Source of the DNA: Chryseobacterium tructae
GTDB taxonomy: Bacteria; Bacteroidota; Bacteroidia; Flavobacteriales; Weeksellaceae
DNA length: 64,000 nucleotides
Direction: 5' to 3'
NCBI RefSeq assembly: GCF_030409875.1
Contig: NZ_JAUFQR010000001.1
Location: 2,976,001 to 3,040,000, forward strand
In this document: positions 26,140-34,830 of the stretch, piece by piece
Numbering within the stretch: position 1 is the first letter of the stretch
Layout: the number at the start of each line of letters is the position of its first letter
Made by a program: the position numbers and the translations under genes
The notes under the pieces: generated by a model
What the model saw: only the letters and a program-made list of their open reading frames with translations
What the model was told of the DNA's origin: nothing
Database searches by the model: none

Positions 26140-26994
26140 ATGCTAAACAAACTTGCTGCTTCAGAACTTATTCTGAATGAAGACGGAAGTGTATACCACT
26201 TGAATCTTTTACCTGAAGATATTGCTGATAAAATTATTCTTGTGGGTGACCCGGACAGAGTGGCAAAGGTTTCAAAATACTTTGATACCGTAGAGATCAA
26301 AAAAAACAAAAGAGAATTTTACACCCATACAGGAACTCTTCGTGGGGAGAGAATCACTGTAATGTCTACCGGTATCGGAACTGAGAACATCGATATCGTT
26401 ATGAACGAACTGGACGCTCTTGTCAACATTGATCTTAAAAATAAAGAGTTCAAAACTGAGCACAAAGCACTTGAATTATTCCGTATGGGAACTTGTGGAA
26501 GTGTAAATCCTGATGTACAGGTAGACAATATGCTGGTTACTCAAAACGTAGTAGGACTAGATGGTTTAATGCATTTTTATCAGGACTATAGCTTTGAGAA
26601 TGAGTTTTCAAGAAACTTCATGGAAAGATTCCCTTACGAAAAAATCAAACCTATGTTGTACTTCTCAGACTGGGCAGAAGAAATGGGCGAATATTATAAA
26701 GATGCCAAATATCACGGAAATACGGCTACTTTTCCAGGGTTCTATGCTCCACAGGGAAGACAGCTTCGTCTAAAGGCTGTGGATGATCAATTCCTTGAAA
26801 CATTGAATGACCTTGGAGTTACCAATTTTGAAATGGAAACCTCTGCAATCTATGCATTTTCAAAACTATTAGGACACAAAGCCATTACAGTAAATAATGT
26901 AGTTGCGAACAGAAGACGTGGAGAATTCTCTACAGATCACCACAATTCTGAAAAGAATCTGATCACTTGGGTTCTAGATAGAATTATTAAATAA
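26140..26994 (+). CDS. Nucleoside phosphorylase (uridine/purine phosphorylase family)
   Basis: The 284-residue protein belongs to the PNP/UDP family: ILVGDPDRVAKVSKYF near the N-terminus binds phosphate, STGIGTENIDIVMNEL is the central signature, and NFEMETSAIYAFSKLLG carries the ribose-binding Met-Glu pair. These enzymes cleave nucleosides with phosphate to release a base and ribose 1-phosphate, serving salvage. The sequence looks closest to uridine phosphorylase-like members, but substrate choice is not readable. A terminator follows about 100 bases after the stop. Confidence 0.88.
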   Translation: MLNKLAASELILNEDGSVYHLNLLPEDIADKIILVGDPDRVAKVSKYFDTVEIKKNKREFYTHTGTLRGERITVMSTGIGTENIDIVMNELDALVNIDLKNKEFKTEHKALELFRMGTCGSVNPDVQVDNMLVTQNVVGLDGLMHFYQDYSFENEFSRNFMERFPYEKIKPMLYFSDWAEEMGEYYKDAKYHGNTATFPGFYAPQGRQLRLKAVDDQFLETLNDLGVTNFEMETSAIYAFSKLLGHKAITVNNVVANRRRGEFSTDHHNSEKNLITWVLDRIIK

Positions 26995-27100
26995 ATCTTT
27001 ATAGGACAGTTTATCTCCTATGTCATACCAATCAGCAGATTGAATTGAGAAAGAGAATATTTTAGATAAAATTAAATAGTAAATGTTGTTTCTATTGAAT

Positions 27101-27136
27101 AAAAGCCTTTGGATTAACTTCCAGAGGCTTTTTTAT
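27101..27136. terminator. Hairpin terminator between convergent genes
   Basis: AAAAGCCTTTGGA and TCCAGAGGCTTTT form a long stem ending in T-runs, so it can stop transcription from the phosphorylase gene (+). It directly precedes REP-like copy B. Confidence 0.7.
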
Positions 27137-27139
27137 AGG

Positions 27140-27205
27140 TTTTGGCTAAAGCCAATGAATTGGATATTAATTTAAAAAACGGGCTAAAGCCCGTTCCGAT
27201 TGAAT
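27140..27205 (+). repeat. REP-like double-hairpin element, copy B
   Basis: GGCTAAAGCC (27144-27153) and, 25 bases on, ACGGGCTAAAGCCCGT (27179-27194), then TCCGATTGAAT. The closing pair of stem 2 is A-T instead of G-C as in copy C. The spacer 26995-27291 holds only this element and the adjacent terminator. Confidence 0.75.
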
Positions 27206-27291
27206 TTATAATCTCGCTGATTTTATCTTTAAAAGCCTCTTTGTCATTCTGAAGGAATCTCAACAACATTATTAAACTGAACTGATTCAAA

Positions 27292-28062
27292 TTAATGATT
27301 TTCATGAAATGTCCTTGGATCAGGATACTGAAAAACATAGCCTAATTCCGAAACCAGTTTCGAAGATAAAATTTTCTTACCCTTTACTTCTTCCAGCTCT
27401 TCCTCATTCTCTATATTTTTCTGAGCATTGATCACCTGAAATTTTGCAGGATGAAATGGAGCCGTTACATTAAATACACCTTCTTCTGTTCCTTTTTCGA
27501 TCATCTCCAAAAGAATACCTGCAATATCCTTATAATGAATATGGTTAACGGCAAAGTCTAAATTACTTACATTATAATTTTTAAGAAGTCTTTGATCTCC
27601 CATAAGACCGCCAAGCCTCAGAATATTTACCTGTGGATATTTGTTTTTTACCATTCTCTCTCCTGGATTTTTTTCAACAGGAACATCAATTTCAGTAAAT
27701 TCTTTGTCTGTATCCGGATAAACGCCCGTGGAACTCATTAAAAACATCTGCCCTTTAAAATCTCCGATGAAAGAGAACAGATTCTGAATTCTATTATACA
27801 GAGAACTTATACAACAGCTTTTCTCTGATATCGGAATGGTAATAATTAAAACATCCAGGCTTTCCAAAGCATCCCATTGAGGATATGGCTCAGTAAGCTG
27901 ATAATCTGGAAAAATGGCCACTACGGTTTGAGTTCCTTTGCTATTCAGCTCGTCTGCTTTTTCCTGTGTAGTGGTTGTAGCATATAGAGTATTTTTTGGA
28001 GATAATGAAGTCGCAATTCTTGCTCCCAGCCAGCCATATCCAATAATTCCTATGTTTTTCAT
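27292..28062 (-). CDS. NAD(P)-binding SDR/epimerase-like protein (YeeZ-type)
   Basis: The 256-residue protein starts with a Rossmann motif GIIGYGWLGARIA (G-x-G-x-x-G) and continues with an extended-SDR-like scaffold: MFLMSSTGVYPDT carries a Ser-Ser-Thr-x-x-x-Tyr segment, and NILRLGGLMGDQRLLKNY follows. This matches the YeeZ-like NAD(P)-dependent group, whose reaction is unknown; the usual Y-x-x-x-K pair is not clear. Its ATG overlaps the MarR stop by four bases (ATGA), so the two are coupled, and the regulator may respond to the same stress. Confidence 0.75.
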   Translation of the reverse strand: MKNIGIIGYGWLGARIATSLSPKNTLYATTTTQEKADELNSKGTQTVVAIFPDYQLTEPYPQWDALESLDVLIITIPISEKSCCISSLYNRIQNLFSFIGDFKGQMFLMSSTGVYPDTDKEFTEIDVPVEKNPGERMVKNKYPQVNILRLGGLMGDQRLLKNYNVSNLDFAVNHIHYKDIAGILLEMIEKGTEEGVFNVTAPFHPAKFQVINAQKNIENEEELEEVKGKKILSSKLVSELGYVFQYPDPRTFHENH

Positions 28063-28487
28063 ATTTTGGAGCTAGATTGTGTTGATAGAATCTCGTCCAG
28101 ACCAGACATAAGCTGTTCCTTTTTTTCTTCATCTAAATGAAAGCAACTCTGAACGGCTTCAGGAATATGTTTCGCTTTGTCTTTCAGGGATTTTCCATTT
28201 TCTGTAAGATTAATAAGGACTACTCTTTCATCATCCTGGCTTCGGGTTCTGTTGAGAAGTCCGTTTTTTTCCATACGTTTCAATAAGGGAGTTAATGTTC
28301 CGTTATCCAGATGAAGGTACTCTCCTATTTTCCCAATATTCACTTCACCATTTTCCCACAATACAAGCATTACCAGATATTGAGGATAGGTTAATGATAT
28401 TGTATCCAAATAAGGTTTATATACACCTGTAATATATCTTGAAACCGCATAGGTTTTAAAGCATAAATGTTCTGACAGAGCAATCAT
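28059..28487 (-). CDS. MarR family regulator, OhrR-like
   Basis: The 142-residue protein has a winged helix-turn-helix (IGEYLHLDNGTLTPLLKRMEKNGL in part, then the wing RSQDDERVVLINLT). A cysteine at residue 9 in LCFKTYAVSR lies where OhrR proteins carry their peroxide-sensing Cys, so it may be an organic hydroperoxide sensor. No ohr gene is adjacent; instead it is coupled to the YeeZ-like gene. A perfect TTGTGCACAA palindrome in its promoter is a candidate operator. Confidence 0.85.
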   Translation of the reverse strand: MIALSEHLCFKTYAVSRYITGVYKPYLDTISLTYPQYLVMLVLWENGEVNIGKIGEYLHLDNGTLTPLLKRMEKNGLLNRTRSQDDERVVLINLTENGKSLKDKAKHIPEAVQSCFHLDEEKKEQLMSGLDEILSTQSSSKI

Positions 28488-28505
28488 AGATCATTTTTTA
28501 AAAAG

Positions 28506-28534
28506 CAAAAATACTTAATTTATTTTGTGCACAA
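28506..28534 (-). promoter_or_regulatory. Promoter and candidate operator of the MarR/OhrR gene
   Basis: The -7 element TATTTTTG (28506-28513, minus strand) is preceded by a perfect 10-bp palindrome TTGTGCACAA (28525-28534) that overlaps the -33 position. Binding there would block the promoter, as in typical MarR autoregulation. Operator identity is inferred. Confidence 0.45.
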
Positions 28535-28707
28535 TATTTTTGTTTCAAATATTATCACCTATTAAAATCGGAAGTTTAAACACCTATTCACTACACTTTA
28601 GGGTATATTTTCGGGTATACTGTATTTTTTTTAACAAGTTCAAATCTATCGCTTCACTTTTTTATTAATTTAGCAAAAACTAATAGCTATAAAAACTAAT
28701 ATTAAGT

Positions 28708-28965
28708 ATGAAAAATCTAAAACAGGCAGGAACCTCTAAACTGTCAGAATTATCTATTGAGGAGCTGAAAGCAGAAAAAAAGAAACGAACAGGAATCCTT
28801 GTTTCTTTCAGTATTATTTTAGGACTTATGATAGGTACGTGTGTTTATGTAACAATCAAAAAAGGAGTAAGCTCCTTAACTTTTATGCCTATAGCTTTTC
28901 TACCTATTTTCTTGATTATCTGGAAAAGTCAGATAGATGTATGTAACGAAATAAAGTCTCGATAG
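28708..28965 (+). CDS. Small two-helix membrane protein of unknown function
   Basis: The 85-residue protein has a charged N-terminal stretch (SIEELKAEKKKRTG) followed by two predicted membrane helices (ILVSFSIILGLMIGTCVYV and FMPIAFLPIFLIIW) and a short tail. Similar short proteins are common in Flavobacteriia without assigned function. It lies 23 bases upstream of the DUF3667 gene, so the two may form an operon. Confidence 0.65.
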   Translation: MKNLKQAGTSKLSELSIEELKAEKKKRTGILVSFSIILGLMIGTCVYVTIKKGVSSLTFMPIAFLPIFLIIWKSQIDVCNEIKSR

Positions 28966-28988
28966 TCTAACTCAAAAAGTTTTACAAA

Positions 28989-29741
28989 ATGCATAATACC
29001 TGTTTAAACTGCAACCAGGCCGTCACTACTAAATACTGTGGCTATTGTGGGCAAAAAACCAGTACTCACAGATACTCTTTACAACATTTTATAGAACATG
29101 ACTTCATTCATGGAGTATGGCATGTGGATAAAGGAATTTTGTTTACAGTGAAAGAATTATTTACAAGACCGGGAAACAGTATCCGGGAATACATTCAGGG
29201 AAAGAGGGTAAATTATTTCAATTTCGTTACCCTTCTACTATTAACAGCCACCGTTTCATCCATACTTTCTCATTATTCCGATATAGATTATAGTGCTTTA
29301 GTTGCTGATGATCAGAAAGCAATGATGACTTCTTTTCAGGAATTTATGACAACTTATTTTAAAATTTTCCTGCTGCTTTCCATACCTTTCAACGCATTTT
29401 TCAGCTATCTGTGGTTTCTAAAAGCCAGATTTAACTATTCTGAGCACCTTGTTCTCAATGCTTATAAAACAAGCGGAGATATGATCGCCCTATTACTACT
29501 AACGCTTCTTACTTTCTTTTTTAAGAATTCCGCTGGTATTATCTCAGCTTATTTTATGGGCTATACAGTATTTAGTCTCGTTTATGGACTATGGTTTTAT
29601 TTTCAGTTTTTCTCTCAGTCCGGATATTCTAAAATATCTTTATTTTTAAGAAGCCTGATGATTCCTGTTTCGTTTATTTTCTTTCAGATTATCGTGGGAT
29701 ATATTTGGGGAATTGTTTCATCTATTCTGCATACACAATAA
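28989..29741 (+). CDS. DUF3667 domain-containing membrane protein
   Basis: The 250-residue protein opens with a zinc-ribbon-like pair of C-x-x-C motifs (CLNCNQ, CGYCGQ), then HDFIHGVWHVDKG and LFTRPGNSIREYIQGKRVNYFNF, the signature of DUF3667. Four to five membrane helices fill the C-terminal two-thirds. The role of the family is unknown. It follows the small membrane protein gene closely and ends before a bidirectional hairpin. Confidence 0.88.
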   Translation: MHNTCLNCNQAVTTKYCGYCGQKTSTHRYSLQHFIEHDFIHGVWHVDKGILFTVKELFTRPGNSIREYIQGKRVNYFNFVTLLLLTATVSSILSHYSDIDYSALVADDQKAMMTSFQEFMTTYFKIFLLLSIPFNAFFSYLWFLKARFNYSEHLVLNAYKTSGDMIALLLLTLLTFFFKNSAGIISAYFMGYTVFSLVYGLWFYFQFFSQSGYSKISLFLRSLMIPVSFIFFQIIVGYIWGIVSSILHTQ

Positions 29742-29748
29742 TAAAAAA

Positions 29749-29770
29749 AGACCTCCAAAAGTGGAGGTCT
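29749..29770. terminator. Bidirectional terminator between convergent genes
   Basis: AGACCTCCA and TGGAGGTCT form a 9-bp stem around AAAAG; the minus strand continues with a run of seven T. It serves the YadA-head-like gene and probably the DUF3667 gene. Confidence 0.75.
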
Positions 29771-29809
29771 CTAACACCATATCAACTATAATAAAACTTA
29801 TTATCATAT

Positions 29810-31083
29810 TTAAAATTCATTAATCATTACATAAAAGTGGCCTGAGTTCAGACTGTTGGCACTTCCTGAGATATTCGTAAGATTAATGGTAATACTCGAA
29901 GTGGAAGTCATTCTCGGATTAGAAATCGAAAATGTTGAATTCCCTGCGAAATCTCCGGCTGGAGATACAACAACAACAGCTCTTGTAGAACCTGGTTGAT
30001 ACCCAGAAGGAACTGCAATTTCAAGTGTAGCAGATTTTCCCGGAGGTATATTATTGATGGAAACTCCAGGCCATACTTCAAAACTGATTTGGTTTTTCTG
30101 TACACTTCCTTTTTCACCCAGTTTATACTGTCCGTTTACATCTAACCTTGCGGAAGTATTTGGAGCCCCCGTGCCAATGCCTACATTCGCATTGTTATTC
30201 CCCAGCACTATGGCATTGGCTTGTGAGGTAGTTGCTCCATATCCTATCGCAGTAGAAAATTGTCCCAAAGCATTTGTTCCTGAACCTACCGCTGTAGAGT
30301 TTTCTTTATTGGTAACAGCGTTATAACCTAAAGCTGTTTCACTATTTGTATTCGTCTTCGCATTATATCCTATAGCAATGGATTGAAAACCTCCTGCTGA
30401 AGCATTATTCCCAATCGCTGTGGATTCATTTTTACTGGTTTGAGCATTATAACCAATGGCTGTTGATTTAAAAGCACCTGCTGTTGATTTGTTCCAATAG
30501 CCAAGGCATCATTGGCAGAAACTGCTGCCGCACTACCAATGGAAATTCCTTGAAATGCAGAACTTGAACTTCCGATAGCAATCCCGTTTTGACCAGCATT
30601 TGCTCCTAATCCAAAACTTACAGAATTATCTACTCCCAATCTTCCTGTTATAGCAGCATTTACTTTAAAAATCAGGTCGTCCATGGTTTTTGTTCCTAAC
30701 GATAAAGCAGTATTAGCTCCACTATAGGTTCCGGCATTCTCTCCTATTGTATTCCATCCAGCTTCGTCATTTCCTTTATTTGTACTGGCAGACGTTGAAA
30801 ATCTATTCCATTTGGAAGCAAACCAATAATAAAATCCCGCTTCTGTTAATCCCGCTTTTCCGTTATTCCATACAATGAGCCCATCTGCAGGAGAAGGTAC
30901 TGTCACTACATCCGTATCTGAAGTTAGGGCAATACTTGGAAGAAGTACTCCTTTATCTTTCGCACTTACATGAAGCATTGCAGACGGATCCGGGCTTGGT
31001 AATCCAATCCCAATCTGAGCATACGAAAAGACAACAAACAGTAAAAAGAGAAGACTAAATCTTAGTTTATAATTTCTTTGCAT
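29810..31083 (-). pseudogene. Secreted YadA-head-like repeat protein, single-base frameshift
   Basis: From ATG 31083 the protein has a signal peptide (ends SYAQIG), then PDPSAMLHVSAKDKGVLLP, a motif found in many flavobacterial surface proteins. At the AAA run complementary to 30488-30490 one A is missing; restoring it gives 424 residues and reveals a head of about 14-residue repeats of the form S-T-A-I-G-Y-N-A (for example STAIGYNA, STAIGNNA, SIAIGYNA, ETALGYNA), as in YadA-type adhesin heads. A beta-rich domain follows (ARLDVNGQYKLG...). No trimeric outer-membrane anchor is present, so it is not a full autotransporter. Function is unknown; adhesion or tail-fibre-like binding is possible. 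Confidence 0.75.
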
Positions 31084-31338
31084 CACCTATGTTTTTTGAG
31101 GGTGCAAATATACAAACTTTTTAATAAATCAATAATTATTTTAAAAATTCAATAATTTAAAACACTGTAATGTGACTAAACCAATCCGTACTCACTTACA
31201 AATGAAAAATACATTATATAACAACAGTTTAAATACCTTTTATTCATTAACGTTTGGTGAATTAAACAACTACTCCACTCAAAACCAACGCATATATAAT
31301 TAACAAAAAACATCACTTAAATTTGAATAAATTATAAT

Positions 31339-31899
31339 CTATCCTTTTCTAATAAAACATGTTTCAATATGATCATTTACCATTCCCGTTGCTTGCATAT
31401 GAGCATAAATAACTGTTGAACCAACGAATTTAAATCCTCTTCTTTTTAAATCTTTGGATATGGTATCAGAAATTTCTGTAGTTGCTGGTATTTCAGATAG
31501 TGCTTTAGGCTTATTATCAATCGGAGTTTCTCCTATAAATCCCCAGATATATTTTGAAAAGCTACCAAATTCTTTCTGAACCTCTATAAACTTCTGAGCA
31601 TTGGTTACTGCTGACAATATTTTAAGCTTATTCCTAATAATTCCGGGATTATTCATTAACTCATCAATTTTTTGATCAGAATAAACTGCTACTTTTTTAT
31701 AATCGAAATAATCAAAAGCTTTTCTAAAGTTATTTCTTTTGGAAAGAATAGTATACCAGCTCAAACCTGCCTGAAAGCTTTCAAGAATAAGGAATTCAAA
31801 AATAGTTTCATCATCATAAACAGGTCTTCCCCATTCTTCGTCGTGATATTTTCTATAGAGATCATCTTTTTCGCACCATGCACAACGTATTTTTTCCAT
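31339..31899 (-). CDS. tag: DNA-3-methyladenine glycosylase I
   Basis: The 186-residue protein starts MEKIRCAWCEKDDLYRKYHDEEWG, quoted to its family-defining parts CAWC and YHDEEWG; the Cys, with later His and Cys, binds a structural zinc in Tag enzymes. FLILESFQAGLSWYTIL and a C-terminal GFKFVGSTVIYAHMQATGMVNDH region complete the family pattern. Tag excises 3-methyladenine from alkylated DNA. ATG 31899 fits the family start; an ATG three codons upstream (31908) is also possible. It is a single gene. Confidence 0.94.
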   Translation of the reverse strand: MEKIRCAWCEKDDLYRKYHDEEWGRPVYDDETIFEFLILESFQAGLSWYTILSKRNNFRKAFDYFDYKKVAVYSDQKIDELMNNPGIIRNKLKILSAVTNAQKFIEVQKEFGSFSKYIWGFIGETPIDNKPKALSEIPATTEISDTISKDLKRRGFKFVGSTVIYAHMQATGMVNDHIETCFIRKG

Positions 31900-32037
31900 A
31901 ATGATCATATTTTATAGGATAAAGGTAATATTGATTTAGAAAAGTATAACAAAAGATTATGAAAAGTTTAACAAAACCACCTGATTTTAGGAATGGTTAT
32001 TGTTAATTTAATACTACCAAACCAAATTTATAGTATT

Positions 32038-32337
32038 ATGAACAATTCAGATTACAACAAAGCGGAAAATGCAGTAAACAATGTAGAAAATTCTTTACAG
32101 AATGCAACGGATAAAACCAAATGGAAAATCAATGAATTGGCAGACAGAGCCAAGGACTATATCAATGAAAAACGGAATAATGACGAAGAAGCCAAACAAG
32201 AAGACTGGCTAGACAGGGTAAAAGCTAATGTATCCGATGCTTGGGAAGACATTAAGGATAAAGCAGATGAGGCTTGGGAAAAAACTAAAGATGCAGCAGA
32301 GGATGTAAAGGCAGAATGGAACAAGAAAACCAATTAA
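32038..32337 (+). CDS. Small hydrophilic, helical stress-type protein
   Basis: The 99-residue protein starts MNNSDYNKAE (a longer frame from 31993 adds an unlikely hydrophobic leader). It is rich in Lys, Glu, Asp, Ala and Trp, with repeated ADEAWEKTKDAAEDVK-like helices and no membrane segment. Composition and heptad-like spacing resemble LEA/YtxH-like stress proteins. Function is not known. It precedes fabI but a hairpin and a separate promoter lie between them. Confidence 0.65.
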   Translation: MNNSDYNKAENAVNNVENSLQNATDKTKWKINELADRAKDYINEKRNNDEEAKQEDWLDRVKANVSDAWEDIKDKADEAWEKTKDAAEDVKAEWNKKTN

Positions 32338-32366
32338 AATTTCAGTCATATAAATATTTTCAAGAA

Positions 32367-32400
32367 AATGGGGTCTTATAATTGATAAGGCTCCATTTTT
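32367..32400 (+). terminator. Terminator after the small stress-type gene
   Basis: AATGGGGTCTTA and TAAGGCTCCATT form an imperfect stem followed by TTTTTATTAT, about 30 bases after the stop codon. Confidence 0.55.
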
Positions 32401-32425
32401 ATTATGTCATAACCACAATTATTGC

Positions 32426-32433
32426 TACATTTG
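32426..32433 (+). promoter_or_regulatory. -7 element (TACATTTG) of the fabI promoter
   Basis: TACATTTG matches TAnnTTTG and lies 24 bases upstream of the fabI ATG. Confidence 0.45.
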
Positions 32434-32457
32434 TATTTCAATAAACATTAAAAAATT

Positions 32458-33267
32458 ATGTCATACGGTTTACTTAAAGGCAAAAAGGGAATTATATTTG
32501 GAGCCCTTAATGAACAATCTATCGCATGGAAAGTTGCTGAGAGATGTCATGAGGAAGGTGCAGAATTCATCTTATCTAATGCTCCTATCGCTTTGAGAAT
32601 GGGAGAACTTAATGGTTTGGCCGAAAAAACAGGTTCTGAAGTGATTGCTGCAGATGCTACTTCTATCGAAGATCTTGAAAAACTTTTTGATGCTGCGGTT
32701 GCAAAATTTGGTAAAATCGACTTTATCCTTCATTCTATCGGAATGTCTATCAATGTAAGAAAAGGAAAACACTATACGGAAATGAACTACGATTGGTTAG
32801 AAAAAGGCTGGGATATTTCAGCAGTTTCTTTCCATAAAGTAATGCGTGTGGCTTGGGAGAAAGATTGTATGAATGAATGGGGAAGCATCTTGGCGCTTAC
32901 TTATATTGCAGCTCAGAGAACATTCCCGGATTACAATGATATGTCTGACAACAAAGCATACCTTGAAAGTATTGCAAGAACTTTCGGAAATTACTGGGGT
33001 GAAAGAAAAGTACGTGTAAATACAGTTTCTCAGTCTCCTACCATGACTACTGCAGGTAGTGGTGTGAAAGGTTTCGGAGGATTCCTTGGTTATGCTGAAG
33101 ATATGTCACCTCTAGGAAATGCTACGGCTCTGGAATGTGCAGACTATTGTGTAACTTTATTCTCTGATCTTACTAAAAAAGTAACAATGCAGAATCTTTT
33201 CCATGATGGAGGTTTCAGCAGTTCAGGAGTTACTCAAAAAGTGATTGGTAAATATGATGCTGAATAA
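32458..33267 (+). CDS. fabI: Enoyl-[acyl-carrier-protein] reductase (NADH)
   Basis: The 269-residue SDR enzyme catalyses the last step of each fatty acid elongation cycle. It has GKKGIIFGALNEQSIAWKVA (NADH-binding region of FabI type), SIGMSINVRKG, the active-site Tyr in LTYIAAQR and the Y-x6-K catalytic pair in YNDMSDNKAY, then QSPTMTTAGSGVKGFGGF. Both catalytic tyrosines are present, so it should be active. It is monocistronic with its own promoter element and a strong terminator. Confidence 0.95.
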   Translation: MSYGLLKGKKGIIFGALNEQSIAWKVAERCHEEGAEFILSNAPIALRMGELNGLAEKTGSEVIAADATSIEDLEKLFDAAVAKFGKIDFILHSIGMSINVRKGKHYTEMNYDWLEKGWDISAVSFHKVMRVAWEKDCMNEWGSILALTYIAAQRTFPDYNDMSDNKAYLESIARTFGNYWGERKVRVNTVSQSPTMTTAGSGVKGFGGFLGYAEDMSPLGNATALECADYCVTLFSDLTKKVTMQNLFHDGGFSSSGVTQKVIGKYDAE

Positions 33268-33293
33268 TAGCATTTATATAATACGATAAAACA

Positions 33294-33322
33294 AATCGGC
33301 GGCCTCTTTGAGGCCGCCGATT
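33294..33322. terminator. GC-rich perfect hairpin between fabI and the PUL
   Basis: AATCGGCGGCCTC (33294-33306) and GAGGCCGCCGATT (33310-33322) form a perfect 13-bp stem with a TTT loop. The T-tract is weak on both strands, but position between two convergent stop codons makes a bidirectional terminator likely. Confidence 0.7.
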
Positions 33323-33348
33323 CTGTTTAAAATAATAGTAATATGATG

Positions 33349-34830
33349 TTATAAAATTACGGTCTGTATAGAGTGTGCTGGAGCATTCAGCTTTGCAGCC
33401 ATTCCTTCAATCCAAAGGTTCGTTTCAATATCGTTGTCTGAATCATTCATAATTACGGTTACCAACTGACCATTTTCATTCATGAAGGCAGAAGAAGTTA
33501 ATGCTGCTCTGTTAGAAGAAGAACCTAGTCTTTGTGCATTAGGCTTGATAAACTTTGAAACATGTCCGATATAATAATACTCATATGTATAAAATACCTC
33601 TCCTGTTTTTGTATCGGCAATGATGGGTGCAAAGCAGAAATTTCCTTTATGGTTAGGCCCTCCGGTTTCGTCCAACAGAATATTCCAGTCTGTCCATAAA
33701 GCATTTCCCTTATTAAAATCATTGAGCATATTTTTGCTGTATAGTTCACCAAGGCTTACATCATAAATTCTGTCCATGGCAAATTGTTCTTTGCAACCTT
33801 CTGTGAAAGCAAGAAATTTATCTGGAAAAGCTTTGTGCGTTTCTGCCAGATTATCAAATAATTGAGTTTTATTATTCCAGGTTTCATACCAATGATAACC
33901 GATTCCGCTCGCATATTTTGAAGTTTCCGGATCGCTAAGTGTGGTTGTTGCTCTTTGATAAATTAAATCTCTGTTGTGATCCCAAATCATTACTTTCTTA
34001 TCCTTGTATCCATTTTTCCAAAGCGTTGGTCCAAGGTTATTTTTCAGGAACTCTCCTTCTTCCTCTGCGGTATAGATACAGGATTCCCAGGATTGAGTAG
34101 CCATAGGTTCATTCTGAACAGTTAATCCCCAGATATTAATTCCTCTTTTTTCATACTCCTTGATGAATTTAATATAATAATCTGCCCATGTTTGATAAAA
34201 TTGGTTTTCCAATCGTCCTCCTTTGTATAGACTTTGATTTGATTTCATCCAGGCTGGTGGACTCCATGGAGAGAAATAGAAAGTAAAGTTATTACCAATT
34301 GCCTTTTGAGCTTCCTTAATCATTGGAATCTTATATTTTTCGTCGTGGGCAACATTGAAGGTTTTCAAAGAAGTATCATGATCTTCTACATAGGTATAAG
34401 AATCGCTGGAGAAGTCACAAGAATTCATATTGGTCCGCACCACTGTATATCCTAATCCATTTTTTCCAAAATAAGCATCCAAGATCTCTTTCTGTTTATT
34501 CTTTGGCATTTTGTAGAAAGTTTCTGCGGATGCATCTGTAATAGCCCCTCCAATTCCGATAAGCTTTTGGTATTTAAAATGGGGAGCTACAAAAATACAA
34601 GCTTCCGTTTCCTTGGGTTGTCCGAACTGCTCAAATTGTACCGCTCCTTTATCTACCATTCTTTCATTCACTTTGGAATTGGTAAGAATCACTTTAGCTG
34701 TTTTTCCTTCATGTTTTTTCCAATAATTCTGCTGAGCACTTACATTAACAGCAATACCGATTACAAAACAACTTACAATTAGTTTTCTCATGATTTTTTT
34801 GTTTGTGGACGAAAATGTCCTCTTTTTCAT
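33349..34830 (-). CDS. Glycoside hydrolase family 30 enzyme (PUL, distal gene)
   Basis: The 493-residue protein has a signal peptide with a long basic N-region (start 34830 overlaps the GH16 stop as TAATG; MRKLIVSCF at 34791 is an alternative start) and a GH30 (beta/alpha)8 barrel. The acid/base Glu is in LTVQNEPMATQSWESC and the nucleophile Glu in FLAFTEGCKEQ. C-terminal beta-sandwich strands end in HSIQTVIL. Related GH30 enzymes cleave beta-1,6-glucan or glucosylceramide-type beta-glucosides. As last gene of the beta-glucan operon it probably acts in the periplasm or at the surface on beta-1,6 linkages. Confidence 0.88.
   Translation of the reverse strand: MKKRTFSSTNKKIMRKLIVSCFVIGIAVNVSAQQNYWKKHEGKTAKVILTNSKVNERMVDKGAVQFEQFGQPKETEACIFVAPHFKYQKLIGIGGAITDASAETFYKMPKNKQKEILDAYFGKNGLGYTVVRTNMNSCDFSSDSYTYVEDHDTSLKTFNVAHDEKYKIPMIKEAQKAIGNNFTFYFSPWSPPAWMKSNQSLYKGGRLENQFYQTWADYYIKFIKEYEKRGINIWGLTVQNEPMATQSWESCIYTAEEEGEFLKNNLGPTLWKNGYKDKKVMIWDHNRDLIYQRATTTLSDPETSKYASGIGYHWYETWNNKTQLFDNLAETHKAFPDKFLAFTEGCKEQFAMDRIYDVSLGELYSKNMLNDFNKGNALWTDWNILLDETGGPNHKGNFCFAPIIADTKTGEVFYTYEYYYIGHVSKFIKPNAQRLGSSSNRAALTSSAFMNENGQLVTVIMNDSDNDIETNLWIEGMAAKLNAPAHSIQTVIL

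Noticed and set aside
33294..33322. GC-rich hairpin after fabI as part of the REP-like repeat family
   Set aside because: Its sequence (CGGCGGCCTC stem) has no GGCTAAAGCC core or tail and it sits at a normal terminator position.
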